A DNA stretch of 64,000 nucleotides, taken from assembly GCF_004349135.1 (NCBI RefSeq), contig NZ_SMFN01000018.1, positions 26,741 through 90,740 on the forward strand, read 5' to 3'. Origin of the DNA: Flavobacterium sandaracinum (GTDB lineage: Bacteria > Bacteroidota > Bacteroidia > Flavobacteriales > Flavobacteriaceae). Below are positions 35,365 through 44,420 of the stretch, in pieces. The notes beneath the pieces are model-generated. The model saw only the letters and a list, made by a program, of their open reading frames with translations. It did not search any database and was not told where the DNA came from. The translations under genes were made by a program, and so were the position numbers. Position 1 is the first letter of the stretch; every line of letters starts with the position of its first letter.

Positions 35365-36036
35365 TTATTTTGTAATTCTTTGAACTAAATCAATGTAGAA
35401 ATCAGTGGGTGAAATAGTTTCATTACAATTGGTTATTGTTTTTAAATGATTCTTTAAAAAATGCTGATGCAATGCTCCTTCCACGATGGACGAAGCTAAA
35501 CTTTTGGCAAATTTATAATCAGGATTTACTGCTACTATCATATCAGTAATTCTATTTATTACACTTTTATAAACAAGGAAAACACCTTCTTTATTTTCTT
35601 CATCAACTTCCTTAGTTAAAATTGTTTTGGTAAACTCTGAAATTATAATTCTATTTAAAATACCTTCATTTATGTGAGCTGTAGAGGAATCATCTTCTAT
35701 TTTCTCTGTTACAATGGTAATTGCTTTTTTTAATTTTTCTAATGGAATGGATAGATTATTTGTGGCAAAAACTAGCCTGTATTCTATCCAACCCCAATAC
35801 CAAGAGGATAAATATAGCATTAATTTATGTTTACTTTCAAAATACCTATAAATTGAACTTTCGTTGGAACCGATGCATTCACCTAATTTTTTGAAAGTAA
35901 AACTTTCAAAACCGATTTGGTCAATCATTAAAATGCTATGTTCAATTATTTTCTTACCTAAAGGTGAGGTTTCAGGATTCTTCACATATAGTTTGTCGTT
36001 GACAGTAATTATAATATTTGATAAAATAGAGTTCAT
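35365..36036 (-). CDS. TetR/AcrR family transcriptional regulator
   Basis: The ATG at 36036 gives 223 residues; the frame continues upstream to a TTG at 36096. The N-terminal helix-turn-helix is IIEHSILMIDQIGFESFTFKKLGECIGSNESSIYRYFESKHKLMLYLSSWY, a clear TetR pattern. The C-terminal ligand domain is not assigned. It heads the export operon with a gap of 6 nt to the ABC gene. It probably represses its own operon and is released by a substrate of the exporter. Confidence 0.92.
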   Translation of the reverse strand: MNSILSNIIITVNDKLYVKNPETSPLGKKIIEHSILMIDQIGFESFTFKKLGECIGSNESSIYRYFESKHKLMLYLSSWYWGWIEYRLVFATNNLSIPLEKLKKAITIVTEKIEDDSSTAHINEGILNRIIISEFTKTILTKEVDEENKEGVFLVYKSVINRITDMIVAVNPDYKFAKSLASSIVEGALHQHFLKNHLKTITNCNETISPTDFYIDLVQRITK

Positions 36037-36135
36037 TTTAATGATTTTAGTAAGATTATTTAAGATCGAAACCCTATTAATGTGCTGTAAAGTCAACTAC
36101 AATTAAAATTAAAATATTCTTTTGGTGTTTATTAA

Positions 36136-36768
36136 TTATAAATTAATTTTTAAGCCAAAATTTAAATTTTTCATATCTTGAAGTTCTGGTTTTATTTTGT
36201 TATCCTTTAAATCTAGATACTTTAAGTGGTCTAATGGTTTTAGTACAGGTATCGTTTTAAAGTCATTATTGTTCAAGTATAAATATTCTAGGTTTTTAAA
36301 AGCTAAAATTTCACTTGGAAGTGATTTTAAGTGGTCGTTTTCTAAGTGCAACGATTTTAAATTGGGTAATTTAGCTAAGATATTTAGTGTCTTAGGTAGG
36401 TTCATGTTTTTTTCATCATTTAAAAAGATTTCCTCTAAAGTAGTCAAATTTGAAAACTCACTTGGTAATTTGCTGAAATCATTTCCGCTCAAATCAATTA
36501 TTTTTAATGATTTTAGTCTTGTAATTCCGGTTGGGATCTCTTTTAAATGATCGTTTTTAAGATTAAGATATTCGAGGTTAATAAACTTTGACCAATCAAT
36601 ATCATTTAGTTTTAGGGTCTGATTGCTTAAGTTGAGTTTAAAAATCATTTCAGGATTTTTTAAGGCCTCTTCAAGATTATTATATTCTTTATTGCGATCA
36701 AACTTAATCTGACCAGACAAGACATTTGTAACGACAAGTAAAAACGCCAAAATTAAGTTCTTTTTCAT
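36136..36768 (-). CDS. Exported leucine-rich repeat protein
   Basis: This 210-residue protein has a signal peptide ending VLSGQ and about six leucine-rich repeats of about 23 residues between residues 60 and 205. Examples are LEYLNLKNDHLKEIPTGI, LKIIDLSGNDFSKLPSEF, LKSLHLENDHLKSLPSEI and LEYLYLNNNDFKTIPVL. Repeats of this LxxLxLxxNxLxxLP type form a solenoid for protein binding. No anchor or sorting signal is seen, so it may be periplasmic. Partner unknown. Confidence 0.85.
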   Translation of the reverse strand: MKKNLILAFLLVVTNVLSGQIKFDRNKEYNNLEEALKNPEMIFKLNLSNQTLKLNDIDWSKFINLEYLNLKNDHLKEIPTGITRLKSLKIIDLSGNDFSKLPSEFSNLTTLEEIFLNDEKNMNLPKTLNILAKLPNLKSLHLENDHLKSLPSEILAFKNLEYLYLNNNDFKTIPVLKPLDHLKYLDLKDNKIKPELQDMKNLNFGLKINL

Positions 36769-36906
36769 TTTCTGTATTTTTTATATTTCTGTCAAAATTA
36801 ATAGCAAAATTAATAGCAATACTATTGATAATGAAATTTTAACTTTTATTTATAGAAAAAGCCACTCAACTTGGAATGGCTTATAATTTTCTAATATCTA
36901 TTTTGT

Positions 36907-38424
36907 TTAAAGTAGCGAATGACAGGTCATAACTTCCGGTTTTTCTACTCCCATTAACTCTAAGATGGTTGGAGCAATATCACCCAGAACGCCATCATGA
37001 ATGGTTCTGATTTCTTTGTCTACCATAATGATTGGAACTGGATTTGTTGTATGTGCTGTATTTGGACTTCCATCAGGATTTATCATTGTTTCACAATTTC
37101 CATGATCAGCAATAACGATAGTTGTATAATTGTTTGCAAGCGCAGCTGTAATCACTTTTTCGACGCATTTATCAACCGCTTCACAGGCTTGTATTGCAGC
37201 ACTCATAATTCCGGTATGTCCTACCATATCACCATTTGCAAAATTAAGACAAACAAAATCAGCTTCCCCTTTATAGAGTTCGGGAATAAGTGCATCAGTC
37301 AATTCAAAGGCACTCATTTCCGGTTGTAAATCATAAGTGGCCACCTTTGGAGAGTTTTTTAGAATGCGGCTTTCGCCAATAAAGGGCTGCTCTCTTCCTC
37401 CAGAAAAGAAGAAAGTAACGTGTGGATATTTTTCTGTTTCGGCAATACGAATTTGCTTTTTGTGCGCTTTTTCTAATACCTCTCCAAGTGTTTCTGTTAT
37501 GTTGTCTTTGTTGTAAACGACCTTTACGTTTTGGTACGTTTCGTCATAGTTGGTCAACGTCACGTAATATAAATTGAGTTTGTGCATGTTTTGCTCATGA
37601 CAATCTATTTGCGTCAATACTTCGGTTAATTCTCTTCCTCTGTCTGTTCTGAAATTAAAGAAAATTACCACGTCATCTTCTTCAATTGTGGCTAGTGGTT
37701 GGTCATATTCATCCACCACAACTGTTGGATGTACAAATTCATCGGTTACATTGACTTCATAACTTTCCTCAATACTAGCCACTGCATTCGTTGAATGGGT
37801 TCCAATTCCGTTTACCAATAAATCGTAAGCTAGTTTTACTCTTTCCCAACGTCTGTCTCGATCCATTGCATAATAGCGTCCTATTACCGAAGCCAGTTTT
37901 ACTGTAGTGGTAGCTATATAATCTTGTAGATCTTGAATGTAATGTTTACCGGATTTTGGATCTACGTCGCGACCATCAGTGAAGGCGTGAACGAACACTT
38001 TTTGTAAGCCGTGTTGTTGTGTAGCGTCAATCAAACCTCTCAAATGAGACGTGTGAGAGTGTACACCGCCATCAGATACTAGCCCTAAAAAGTGAACTTT
38101 TTTGTTGTTTATTTTGGCATATGTGAAGGCATCAACTAAAACTTGCTCTTTTGACAAAGTATCGTGTGCAACAGCAAGATTAATTTTGGCTAAATCTTGG
38201 TATACGATTCGTCCCGCACCAAGATTCATGTGGCCCACTTCACTATTCCCCATTTGTCCCTCAGGAAGTCCAACATTTAAGCCGTCCGTTCGAAGTTGAG
38301 CACTAGGATAATTTCTATATAAACTGTTAATAAAAGGTACATTAGCATTATCGATAGCAGAAACCTTTGGGTCAGGAGACTTACCCCAACCGTCCAAAAT
38401 CATAAGAATTACTTTTTTATTCAT
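36907..38424 (-). CDS. gpmI: 2,3-bisphosphoglycerate-independent phosphoglycerate mutase
   Basis: This 505-residue alkaline-phosphatase-superfamily enzyme interconverts 2- and 3-phosphoglycerate using two manganese ions. MILDGWG near the N-terminus holds a metal aspartate. GNSEVGHMNLGAGRIVYQDL carries the phosphoserine. GLVSDGGVHSH, DGRDVDPKSG, RYYAMDRDRRW, NFRTDRGREL, NFANGDMVGHTG and IADHGNCE complete the family set. Length is as expected. Confidence 0.97.
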   Translation of the reverse strand: MNKKVILMILDGWGKSPDPKVSAIDNANVPFINSLYRNYPSAQLRTDGLNVGLPEGQMGNSEVGHMNLGAGRIVYQDLAKINLAVAHDTLSKEQVLVDAFTYAKINNKKVHFLGLVSDGGVHSHTSHLRGLIDATQQHGLQKVFVHAFTDGRDVDPKSGKHYIQDLQDYIATTTVKLASVIGRYYAMDRDRRWERVKLAYDLLVNGIGTHSTNAVASIEESYEVNVTDEFVHPTVVVDEYDQPLATIEEDDVVIFFNFRTDRGRELTEVLTQIDCHEQNMHKLNLYYVTLTNYDETYQNVKVVYNKDNITETLGEVLEKAHKKQIRIAETEKYPHVTFFFSGGREQPFIGESRILKNSPKVATYDLQPEMSAFELTDALIPELYKGEADFVCLNFANGDMVGHTGIMSAAIQACEAVDKCVEKVITAALANNYTTIVIADHGNCETMINPDGSPNTAHTTNPVPIIMVDKEIRTIHDGVLGDIAPTILELMGVEKPEVMTCHSLL

Positions 38425-38565
38425 TGCAAATTTATTTTAAGCAAAGATAAAGCATTTCTAAAAATGTTCTAAGGAATGGAAATCACTATTATAGATTTGA
38501 AGGTGAACAATAACAAATAATGATGATTTGGTTGTGGATGGTTCTCTTTTTTAAAATTAATGCAT

Positions 38566-40983
38566 TTAGAATTTATTTTTAACCTCATTGTAATCGATGA
38601 AATACCGCACACTTATGGAGAAAATGTGACTCAATGCATCATTAGTAAGGAGGTTCGCGACATTACTAGTAAATTCCTTGTTGATATTACGTTCAAAGGC
38701 ACCCGCATTATTTCGGTACAAAACGGATACTTGACTCCCTGGTGCAAACCACCATGTATAGGATAAATCTGCATTCCAAGAATAAAAACTCGAGTTTTTA
38801 TTTGTTGTATATCCGCTAAAATCCGTTAATCTTCCGTTTTGTTCTAAAGATAAAGCATTTTTATTTTCGGCGTAGGACCAGTAATGACGTAGGGCAATGT
38901 TAAAGGTCATTTGGCTATTTAATGCGTACTTTCCAGAAAGGGTATTGGAATACGTAATTACATTTCTATTCGCAAAGACGATTGTGTTTGGCGTAGCTGC
39001 ATTCATGTCGTCATTAATGCTGTCAATGTATCCTTTATTATTGTTTTGTCTAAAAAAATTGAAGTTGTAATTTAGGGATAATTTGTCGGTAAATCGGTAC
39101 CGTGGACCAATGGAAAAACCATAAGAATTTCGACCGACCTCATCAAAAACGGCATAGGAAGGATTAAAATCAATCGCAAAAGGATTGTTGTAATTAGTAG
39201 AAATATAAATAAATCCGCCAATTTTCGTGGGTCTGATAACAAATCGATTCGTTGCTCTTGGTTCGTAATAATCATAGGTTTCTATGGGGTTGGCGTCCAT
39301 TCCTAATCCGAAATAATGATTTTTTTTATCATTTGAGTTAATCTGAATATTAATATTATTGGATTGAATTTTACCCGTTTCTTTTTGAAATTGAGAGTAG
39401 GTATTTATTCTAGCATTAAAAGAGTTGAAATACTTCGTTGGATTCAAAATTCTATAACTAGTATTGCCATAAATACTGTAATAATTGGTTTCGAAGTTAA
39501 TTCCCAAATCATTATTGTCATAATCCTTAGTAGTAATATCAGCACCAACTCCATATCGGAATTTACCGCTGGTTTCTGAGAAGTTCAATTGGGAATTAAT
39601 CCCTTTTTTTGCTTCAATACTATTGACATAACTGTATTTGAAATCACCAGCAAGATTGTACGTGTTTTTCTTGGTGTTCAAATCCCAAACTAACGCAGAC
39701 ACATTTCCATCCCGAAAACTTCCATTTCGAGTCACATTAGTATTTACAAACGCGATGGAGGAATTTTTGCGAAAGCGTTGGTCTAAAACCAATACGTTGT
39801 AATTTGCGAGCGGTTCTACTACTTCTTTTCTCGTTTGTTGTGTACCGTTATCGAAAATGGTTGCAAAAGTTTTTTCAGTGACCGCATTTAAAATCCCAAC
39901 TCCTAATCCGTTTTTAGTCCTTCCTGATACTTTTAAAGCATTGATAAGATTGACACTTGCAGGATTGTCAATAATTTCTTCATTCGCTTGAGGGCTTGGA
40001 TAATTGATTGGGTTTCCACCAATTCGTCTCGAGTAAACTAAATTTCCTTTGCTAAACAAGTCTGTTCCCTCGGTGAAAAAGGGTCTATTTTCGTTAAATT
40101 GTTGTTCAAATGGCCCTAAGTTCAGGATTTGATCATCGTACTTCGTTTGGCCAAAATCAGGAATAAGAATCATATCTAGCGTAAAAGCGTCGTTTATTCC
40201 ATATTTTAAATCCAAACCGCCTTTAAGTGTTCCGTACGTTTTTTGTGCGGCATTTGCATTGACGTAAAAAGAAGAATAAGGCAACAGAAAGAGTCTAGTA
40301 GGGGGTTTTATATTTTCAATTCCTTCTAAAACACCGGTTTGTTGTGTAAAAGTCCCCAGTTTTGAATCAATGAAATTCCACGTGTATTTAAAACGGTCTC
40401 GTCTTATTTCTCTAAAAAAATTAAGGCCCCAAGTTTGTTTGTTTTCTGCTGAAAAACGCAATGCAGCATAAGGAATACGCATTTCCACAACCCAACCTTT
40501 ATCAGTAATTACCGCTTTACTGTTCCAAACAGCATCCCAGGAATAATCTTCGCCATTCGTATCTGTTGTGATACAATCGGCCTGACCATCGGCAGCATTT
40601 ACAAAAAATTGAAAATCTTGCTGTCCATCATTAAAACCATTAATAAAAACACCAAAAAGATCAGATGTTCCAAAATTATCTCTTTGAGTGATTTCTTTCA
40701 AAATTTTTTCAGGACTTTCATCGTAAAGTATTGCACCAATATAAATAGCATCATTATCATACAATACTCTAATTTCAGTTTTCTTATTTTCGGGAATTGG
40801 TTTGCCATTATCAGGCTCAAACATGATAAAATCAGAGGCTACCGCAGCTGATTGCCAGATTGGTTCTTCTAGTTTTCCATCAATTTCGATTTTTTCCGAA
40901 ATGAATTTTGTTTGTAATACTTTTTTTTGGCTGAAGCCAACAAAGGATAATAAGAGAAAACAAAATAGGAATTGGTTCTTCAT
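38566..40983 (-). CDS. DUF5916 outer-membrane protein with N-terminal CBM9-like domain (copy 1)
   Basis: This 805-residue exported protein begins with a signal peptide, then a carbohydrate-binding family 9-like domain at about residues 25-215 (KIEIDGKLEEPIWQSAAVASDFIMFEPDNGKPIPENKKTEIRVLYDNDAIYIGA). The DUF5916 region follows, with FSKGNLVYSRRIGG and a chain of amphipathic beta strands. It ends SISVRYFIDYNEVKNKF, like an outer-membrane barrel terminal strand. The paralogue at 41117-43510 has the same layout. The ligand is unknown; carbohydrate or glycan binding is inferred from the N-domain. Confidence 0.85.
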   Translation of the reverse strand: MKNQFLFCFLLLSFVGFSQKKVLQTKFISEKIEIDGKLEEPIWQSAAVASDFIMFEPDNGKPIPENKKTEIRVLYDNDAIYIGAILYDESPEKILKEITQRDNFGTSDLFGVFINGFNDGQQDFQFFVNAADGQADCITTDTNGEDYSWDAVWNSKAVITDKGWVVEMRIPYAALRFSAENKQTWGLNFFREIRRDRFKYTWNFIDSKLGTFTQQTGVLEGIENIKPPTRLFLLPYSSFYVNANAAQKTYGTLKGGLDLKYGINDAFTLDMILIPDFGQTKYDDQILNLGPFEQQFNENRPFFTEGTDLFSKGNLVYSRRIGGNPINYPSPQANEEIIDNPASVNLINALKVSGRTKNGLGVGILNAVTEKTFATIFDNGTQQTRKEVVEPLANYNVLVLDQRFRKNSSIAFVNTNVTRNGSFRDGNVSALVWDLNTKKNTYNLAGDFKYSYVNSIEAKKGINSQLNFSETSGKFRYGVGADITTKDYDNNDLGINFETNYYSIYGNTSYRILNPTKYFNSFNARINTYSQFQKETGKIQSNNINIQINSNDKKNHYFGLGMDANPIETYDYYEPRATNRFVIRPTKIGGFIYISTNYNNPFAIDFNPSYAVFDEVGRNSYGFSIGPRYRFTDKLSLNYNFNFFRQNNNKGYIDSINDDMNAATPNTIVFANRNVITYSNTLSGKYALNSQMTFNIALRHYWSYAENKNALSLEQNGRLTDFSGYTTNKNSSFYSWNADLSYTWWFAPGSQVSVLYRNNAGAFERNINKEFTSNVANLLTNDALSHIFSISVRYFIDYNEVKNKF

Positions 40984-41116
40984 GAAACGTTTGATTGATG
41001 ATTGATGCTAAATTTAAAAACCAAAATAGCTTCAAGGCAGCAAACGCCATTTCACTCCATAGGTTGCCTTAATAGACTTCTTTTTTAAGGGAATGTTACA
41101 GTTTAATTTAAAAAAT

Positions 41117-43510
41117 TTAAAATTTGTTCTTAACAGAATTGTAGTCAATAAAATAGCGAATGCTAATAGAAAACACATTGGTAAGGTCGCTATTAAAGAT
41201 GTTTTTGATATTTTTTGATAAATCTTTTTCGACTACATTAGCTCTTTCTAATCCATAACTACGATATAAAATGGAGATTTCGCTTCCAGGAGCAAACCAC
41301 CAAGAATAGGACAAATCGAAATTCCATGAATTAAAATTTCGGTCTTTATTTAAGGTGTAACTGGTATTTGGAGTTAAATAACCACTGTTTTGAAGCGTGA
41401 AAAACTCGTGATTTTTAGAATACGACCAATAGTATCGAGCCGTTAAATTGATAGTCATTTTGTTGTTCAAAGAATATTTTCCAATAAGATCATTTTGAAG
41501 GATTTCACGATTGCGTTCTGCAAATACAATTCCAGAACTGTCAAAGTCAACCCAACCGCGATCATTATTCATTTTTGTGTATTCCACTGCGTAGGCCAAA
41601 GAAAATTTGTCGTTGAAACGGTATTTTGGGCCGAGATAAAAACCATAACTATTTCTGCCTTTCTCATTGTATTTTGTGAACGCAGGTTGTACAATTATTG
41701 TAAAAGGATGATTGTCATTAGAAGTAAAATTGAGTATGGTAATAATTTTTTCTGGAACAAATACATATTTTCCATATTCACGCGGTTCGTAAAAATCGAA
41801 TGTTTCCAAAGGTGAAAATTCGAGTAATAATTCCAAAGTGTCATTGTCTAACGTTGTTGCTTTTATTTCAGTACCAAAAGCACCGGTTTGTAATTTTTTA
41901 GACGTGTTGTCTACTTCAAAATTTACGTATTCGTTTATCCTGAACGTATTGAAAACTTTGGTCGGATTCACTATTCTATAGCTTCCATGTGCATACCCAT
42001 TGTGATAATTGGAATAAAAATTGATCCCTAAATCATTAACATCATAGTTTTCAGAAACATATTTCCCGGAAAATCCATACCGATATTTACCACTTGTTTT
42101 TTCAAATCCAATTTCTGTTTTGAATCCATCGTAATCTTCAACAGTATGGATAGAATTGTATTTAAAATCCCCGTATAGGTTGTAAGTATTCGCTTTAGTG
42201 TTTAAATCAAATAATAATGCTGAAACATTTGCATCCCTAAATTCGCCGTTTCGAGTAGTGTTGGCATTGACGAAGGTAATAGAGGAGTTTTGATTGAATC
42301 GTTGGTCTAGAACAAACATATTATAATTCGTTAATGGTTCAATCACTTCCTTTCGGACTTCGTTATTTTCAGTATTCAAAATTGTAGCCTTTGTTTTTTC
42401 GGTAACGGCATTCAAAAATCCAATTCCTAACCCTTTTTCAGTTCGCCCTGATATTTTTATGGCATTGATTAGATTGACTGTGCTGGGATAGTTCGTAATT
42501 TCTTCCTGCTCGGTAATGGTTGGCTCTGTGCTAGGAGCGCCCCCAATTCTTCGGGAATATAACAAATTACCTTTGCTAAATAAATCCGTTCCCTCCGTAA
42601 AAAAAGGTCTGTTTTCTTCAAATCTTTGTTCAAAAGGCAGTAGGTTTAAAATAGCATTATCAAATTTTGTCTGTCCAAAATCAGGGACTAAAATTGCATC
42701 TAATGTAAAGGAGTCGTTGATGCCGTATTTTAGATCTAATCCCGCTTTGAAAGTCCTGTCAGAGCCAATGTCACTTTCTTGGTAGTACGCTGAAGTATAT
42801 GGAATAAGGAAAAGTCGGGTGGGTGTTTTTATGCTTTCAATTCCTTCTAGGATTCCAGCTTGTGGTATTATGGCTCCAATTTTAGTATCAATACGATTCC
42901 AAGTGTATTTTTGCACATCCCGCTTGATTTCGCGCATGAAGTTCAATCCCCAAGTTTGTTTATCGGCTTTTGAAAATCGTAAAGCGGCATAAGGAATCTT
43001 CATTTCAACGGCCCAACCAAATTCAGTAATCGTTACTTCGCTGTCCCAGATGGCATCCCAAGTAAAATCTTCGTAATCTTCTGTGGCTAAACAGTCCATT
43101 TGGACGCCTGCAGCACTGACAAAAAAACGGAAATCTTGCTGACCATCATTAAATCCATTAATGTAAACAGAGAAATGGTCGGAAACACCAAATACATCTC
43201 TATTTGTTAACTCTCTCTGGATTTTATTGGGTTCATTATCGTACAGTAAGGCCGATATGTAGATGGCGTCGTTGTCATACAATACTTTTACCTCTGTTTT
43301 TTTATCGGTACTAATCGGTTTGCCATTATCCGGCTCAAACATGATGAAATCTGATGCGATATCGGCTGATTCCCAAATCCTCTCATTCAATTTTCCGTCG
43401 ATTGTTATGTTTTCGGTGATGGATTTAGCTTGCAGTGTCTTTTTTTGGCTGTAATTTTCAAAACTGAAGAATAGTAAAAGAATAACAGTAAAAAAATATA
43501 ATTTTGACAT
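41117..43510 (-). CDS. DUF5916 outer-membrane protein with N-terminal CBM9-like domain (copy 2)
   Basis: The ATG at 43510 gives 797 residues with a signal peptide SKLYFFTVILLLFFSFENYSQ; an upstream ATG at 43579 only adds non-signal residues. Domains match the neighbour: ITIDGKLNERIWESADIASDFIMFEPDNGKPISTDKKTEVKVLYDNDAIYISA, FSKGNLLYSRRIGGAP, and C-terminal SISIRYFIDYNSVKNKF. The two are tandem copies in the same direction, 133 nt apart, diverged in the middle and in the loops. A TATTTTTG promoter lies 21 nt upstream. Confidence 0.86.
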   Translation of the reverse strand: MSKLYFFTVILLLFFSFENYSQKKTLQAKSITENITIDGKLNERIWESADIASDFIMFEPDNGKPISTDKKTEVKVLYDNDAIYISALLYDNEPNKIQRELTNRDVFGVSDHFSVYINGFNDGQQDFRFFVSAAGVQMDCLATEDYEDFTWDAIWDSEVTITEFGWAVEMKIPYAALRFSKADKQTWGLNFMREIKRDVQKYTWNRIDTKIGAIIPQAGILEGIESIKTPTRLFLIPYTSAYYQESDIGSDRTFKAGLDLKYGINDSFTLDAILVPDFGQTKFDNAILNLLPFEQRFEENRPFFTEGTDLFSKGNLLYSRRIGGAPSTEPTITEQEEITNYPSTVNLINAIKISGRTEKGLGIGFLNAVTEKTKATILNTENNEVRKEVIEPLTNYNMFVLDQRFNQNSSITFVNANTTRNGEFRDANVSALLFDLNTKANTYNLYGDFKYNSIHTVEDYDGFKTEIGFEKTSGKYRYGFSGKYVSENYDVNDLGINFYSNYHNGYAHGSYRIVNPTKVFNTFRINEYVNFEVDNTSKKLQTGAFGTEIKATTLDNDTLELLLEFSPLETFDFYEPREYGKYVFVPEKIITILNFTSNDNHPFTIIVQPAFTKYNEKGRNSYGFYLGPKYRFNDKFSLAYAVEYTKMNNDRGWVDFDSSGIVFAERNREILQNDLIGKYSLNNKMTINLTARYYWSYSKNHEFFTLQNSGYLTPNTSYTLNKDRNFNSWNFDLSYSWWFAPGSEISILYRSYGLERANVVEKDLSKNIKNIFNSDLTNVFSISIRYFIDYNSVKNKF

Positions 43511-43530
43511 AATTTGGGCTTGTGTATGAA

Positions 43531-43538
43531 CAAAAATA
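43531..43538 (-). promoter_or_regulatory. -7 element upstream of the second DUF5916 gene
   Basis: The minus strand reads TATTTTTG, 21 nt before the ATG at 43510. Confidence 0.5.
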
Positions 43539-43655
43539 GAAAAATTAACATAGAAATTGCCTTTTTTAGGATTAATCACTCAATAAATAATGCCTATTTT
43601 CGTTATTACAAGACTAAACTTTTGTTAAAGGCACTAAGTTTGATAAATTTTAATG

Positions 43656-43663
43656 TACGTTTG
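43656..43663 (+). promoter_or_regulatory. -7 element for the small L,D-transpeptidase gene
   Basis: TACGTTTG matches TAnnTTTG and lies 35 nt before the start codon at 43698. Confidence 0.45.
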
Positions 43664-43697
43664 CATCCCGAATCAATCTATAACTTAAAGACAATCA

Positions 43698-44420
43698 ATG
43701 ATTTATACGATACTTCCTACTATTTTATTTGTGCTTGCCTCTTTAGCTCCAAGTACCACAATTTCTCCTGAACCAAAGATTGTTGCCACTACTGCTTACG
43801 CTGAAACGCTAGAGCCAACTGTTGATGCTAAAATCGAAATGGCGTACCATAATTTACATTCTGCTAAATTTGCTTTGCCAAAACTAGAGAGCTTTGCTGA
43901 AGCTTTGAAAGGATATTATTCCCTAAAACAAAAAGGATTGGTGAAGAAAGAAATTCTAACATTAATTGATTTTAGCTTATCTGCTAATACTAAAAGACTT
44001 TGGGTTATTGATTTAACCACTGGAGATATATTGTTCCATTCTCTTGTTGCTCATGGGAGAAATACTGGTGAAGAATTTGCTTCTAATTTCTCAAATGCTT
44101 CAGAATCTTTTAAAAGTAGCCTAGGGTTTTATTCAACAGGTGAAATTTATAGTGGTAAACATGGAATGTCACTTAGACTAGATGGTTTAGAAAAAGGAGT
44201 GAATGATAATGCAAGAGCAAGAGGCGTGGTAATGCATGCAGCAGATTATGTTTCTAATTCATTTATCAAAAACAACCACAGATTAGGTAGAAGCCAAGGT
44301 TGCCCAGCTGTTCCTGCCGAATTATCTAAGGAAATTATCAGTACTATAAAAGATAAATCCTGTTTCTTTATTTATCATCCTTCAAGAGTGTCTAAATTTG
44401 GAACAAAATCAATTTCGTAA
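43698..44420 (+). CDS. Murein L,D-transpeptidase catalytic domain family protein
   Basis: This 240-residue exported protein has a hydrophobic N-terminus (residues 1-20). The catalytic part has RLWVIDLTTGDILFHSLVAHG, then VVMHAADYVSNSFIKNNHRLGRSQGCPAVP. The histidine and the SQGC cysteine match the YkuD_2-type pattern H...SxGCP. Enzymes of this kind make 3-3 cross-links or attach proteins in peptidoglycan. It overlaps the convergent LdtD-like gene by 12 nt at the 3' ends. Confidence 0.85.
   Translation: MIYTILPTILFVLASLAPSTTISPEPKIVATTAYAETLEPTVDAKIEMAYHNLHSAKFALPKLESFAEALKGYYSLKQKGLVKKEILTLIDFSLSANTKRLWVIDLTTGDILFHSLVAHGRNTGEEFASNFSNASESFKSSLGFYSTGEIYSGKHGMSLRLDGLEKGVNDNARARGVVMHAADYVSNSFIKNNHRLGRSQGCPAVPAELSKEIISTIKDKSCFFIYHPSRVSKFGTKSIS

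Noticed and set aside
36037..36096. TTG start for the TetR gene
   Set aside because: The ATG at 36036 begins just before the family N-terminus.
36845..36880. Weak hairpin between the LRR and gpmI genes
   Set aside because: Its stem has mismatches and no convincing T-run; I did not list it as a terminator.
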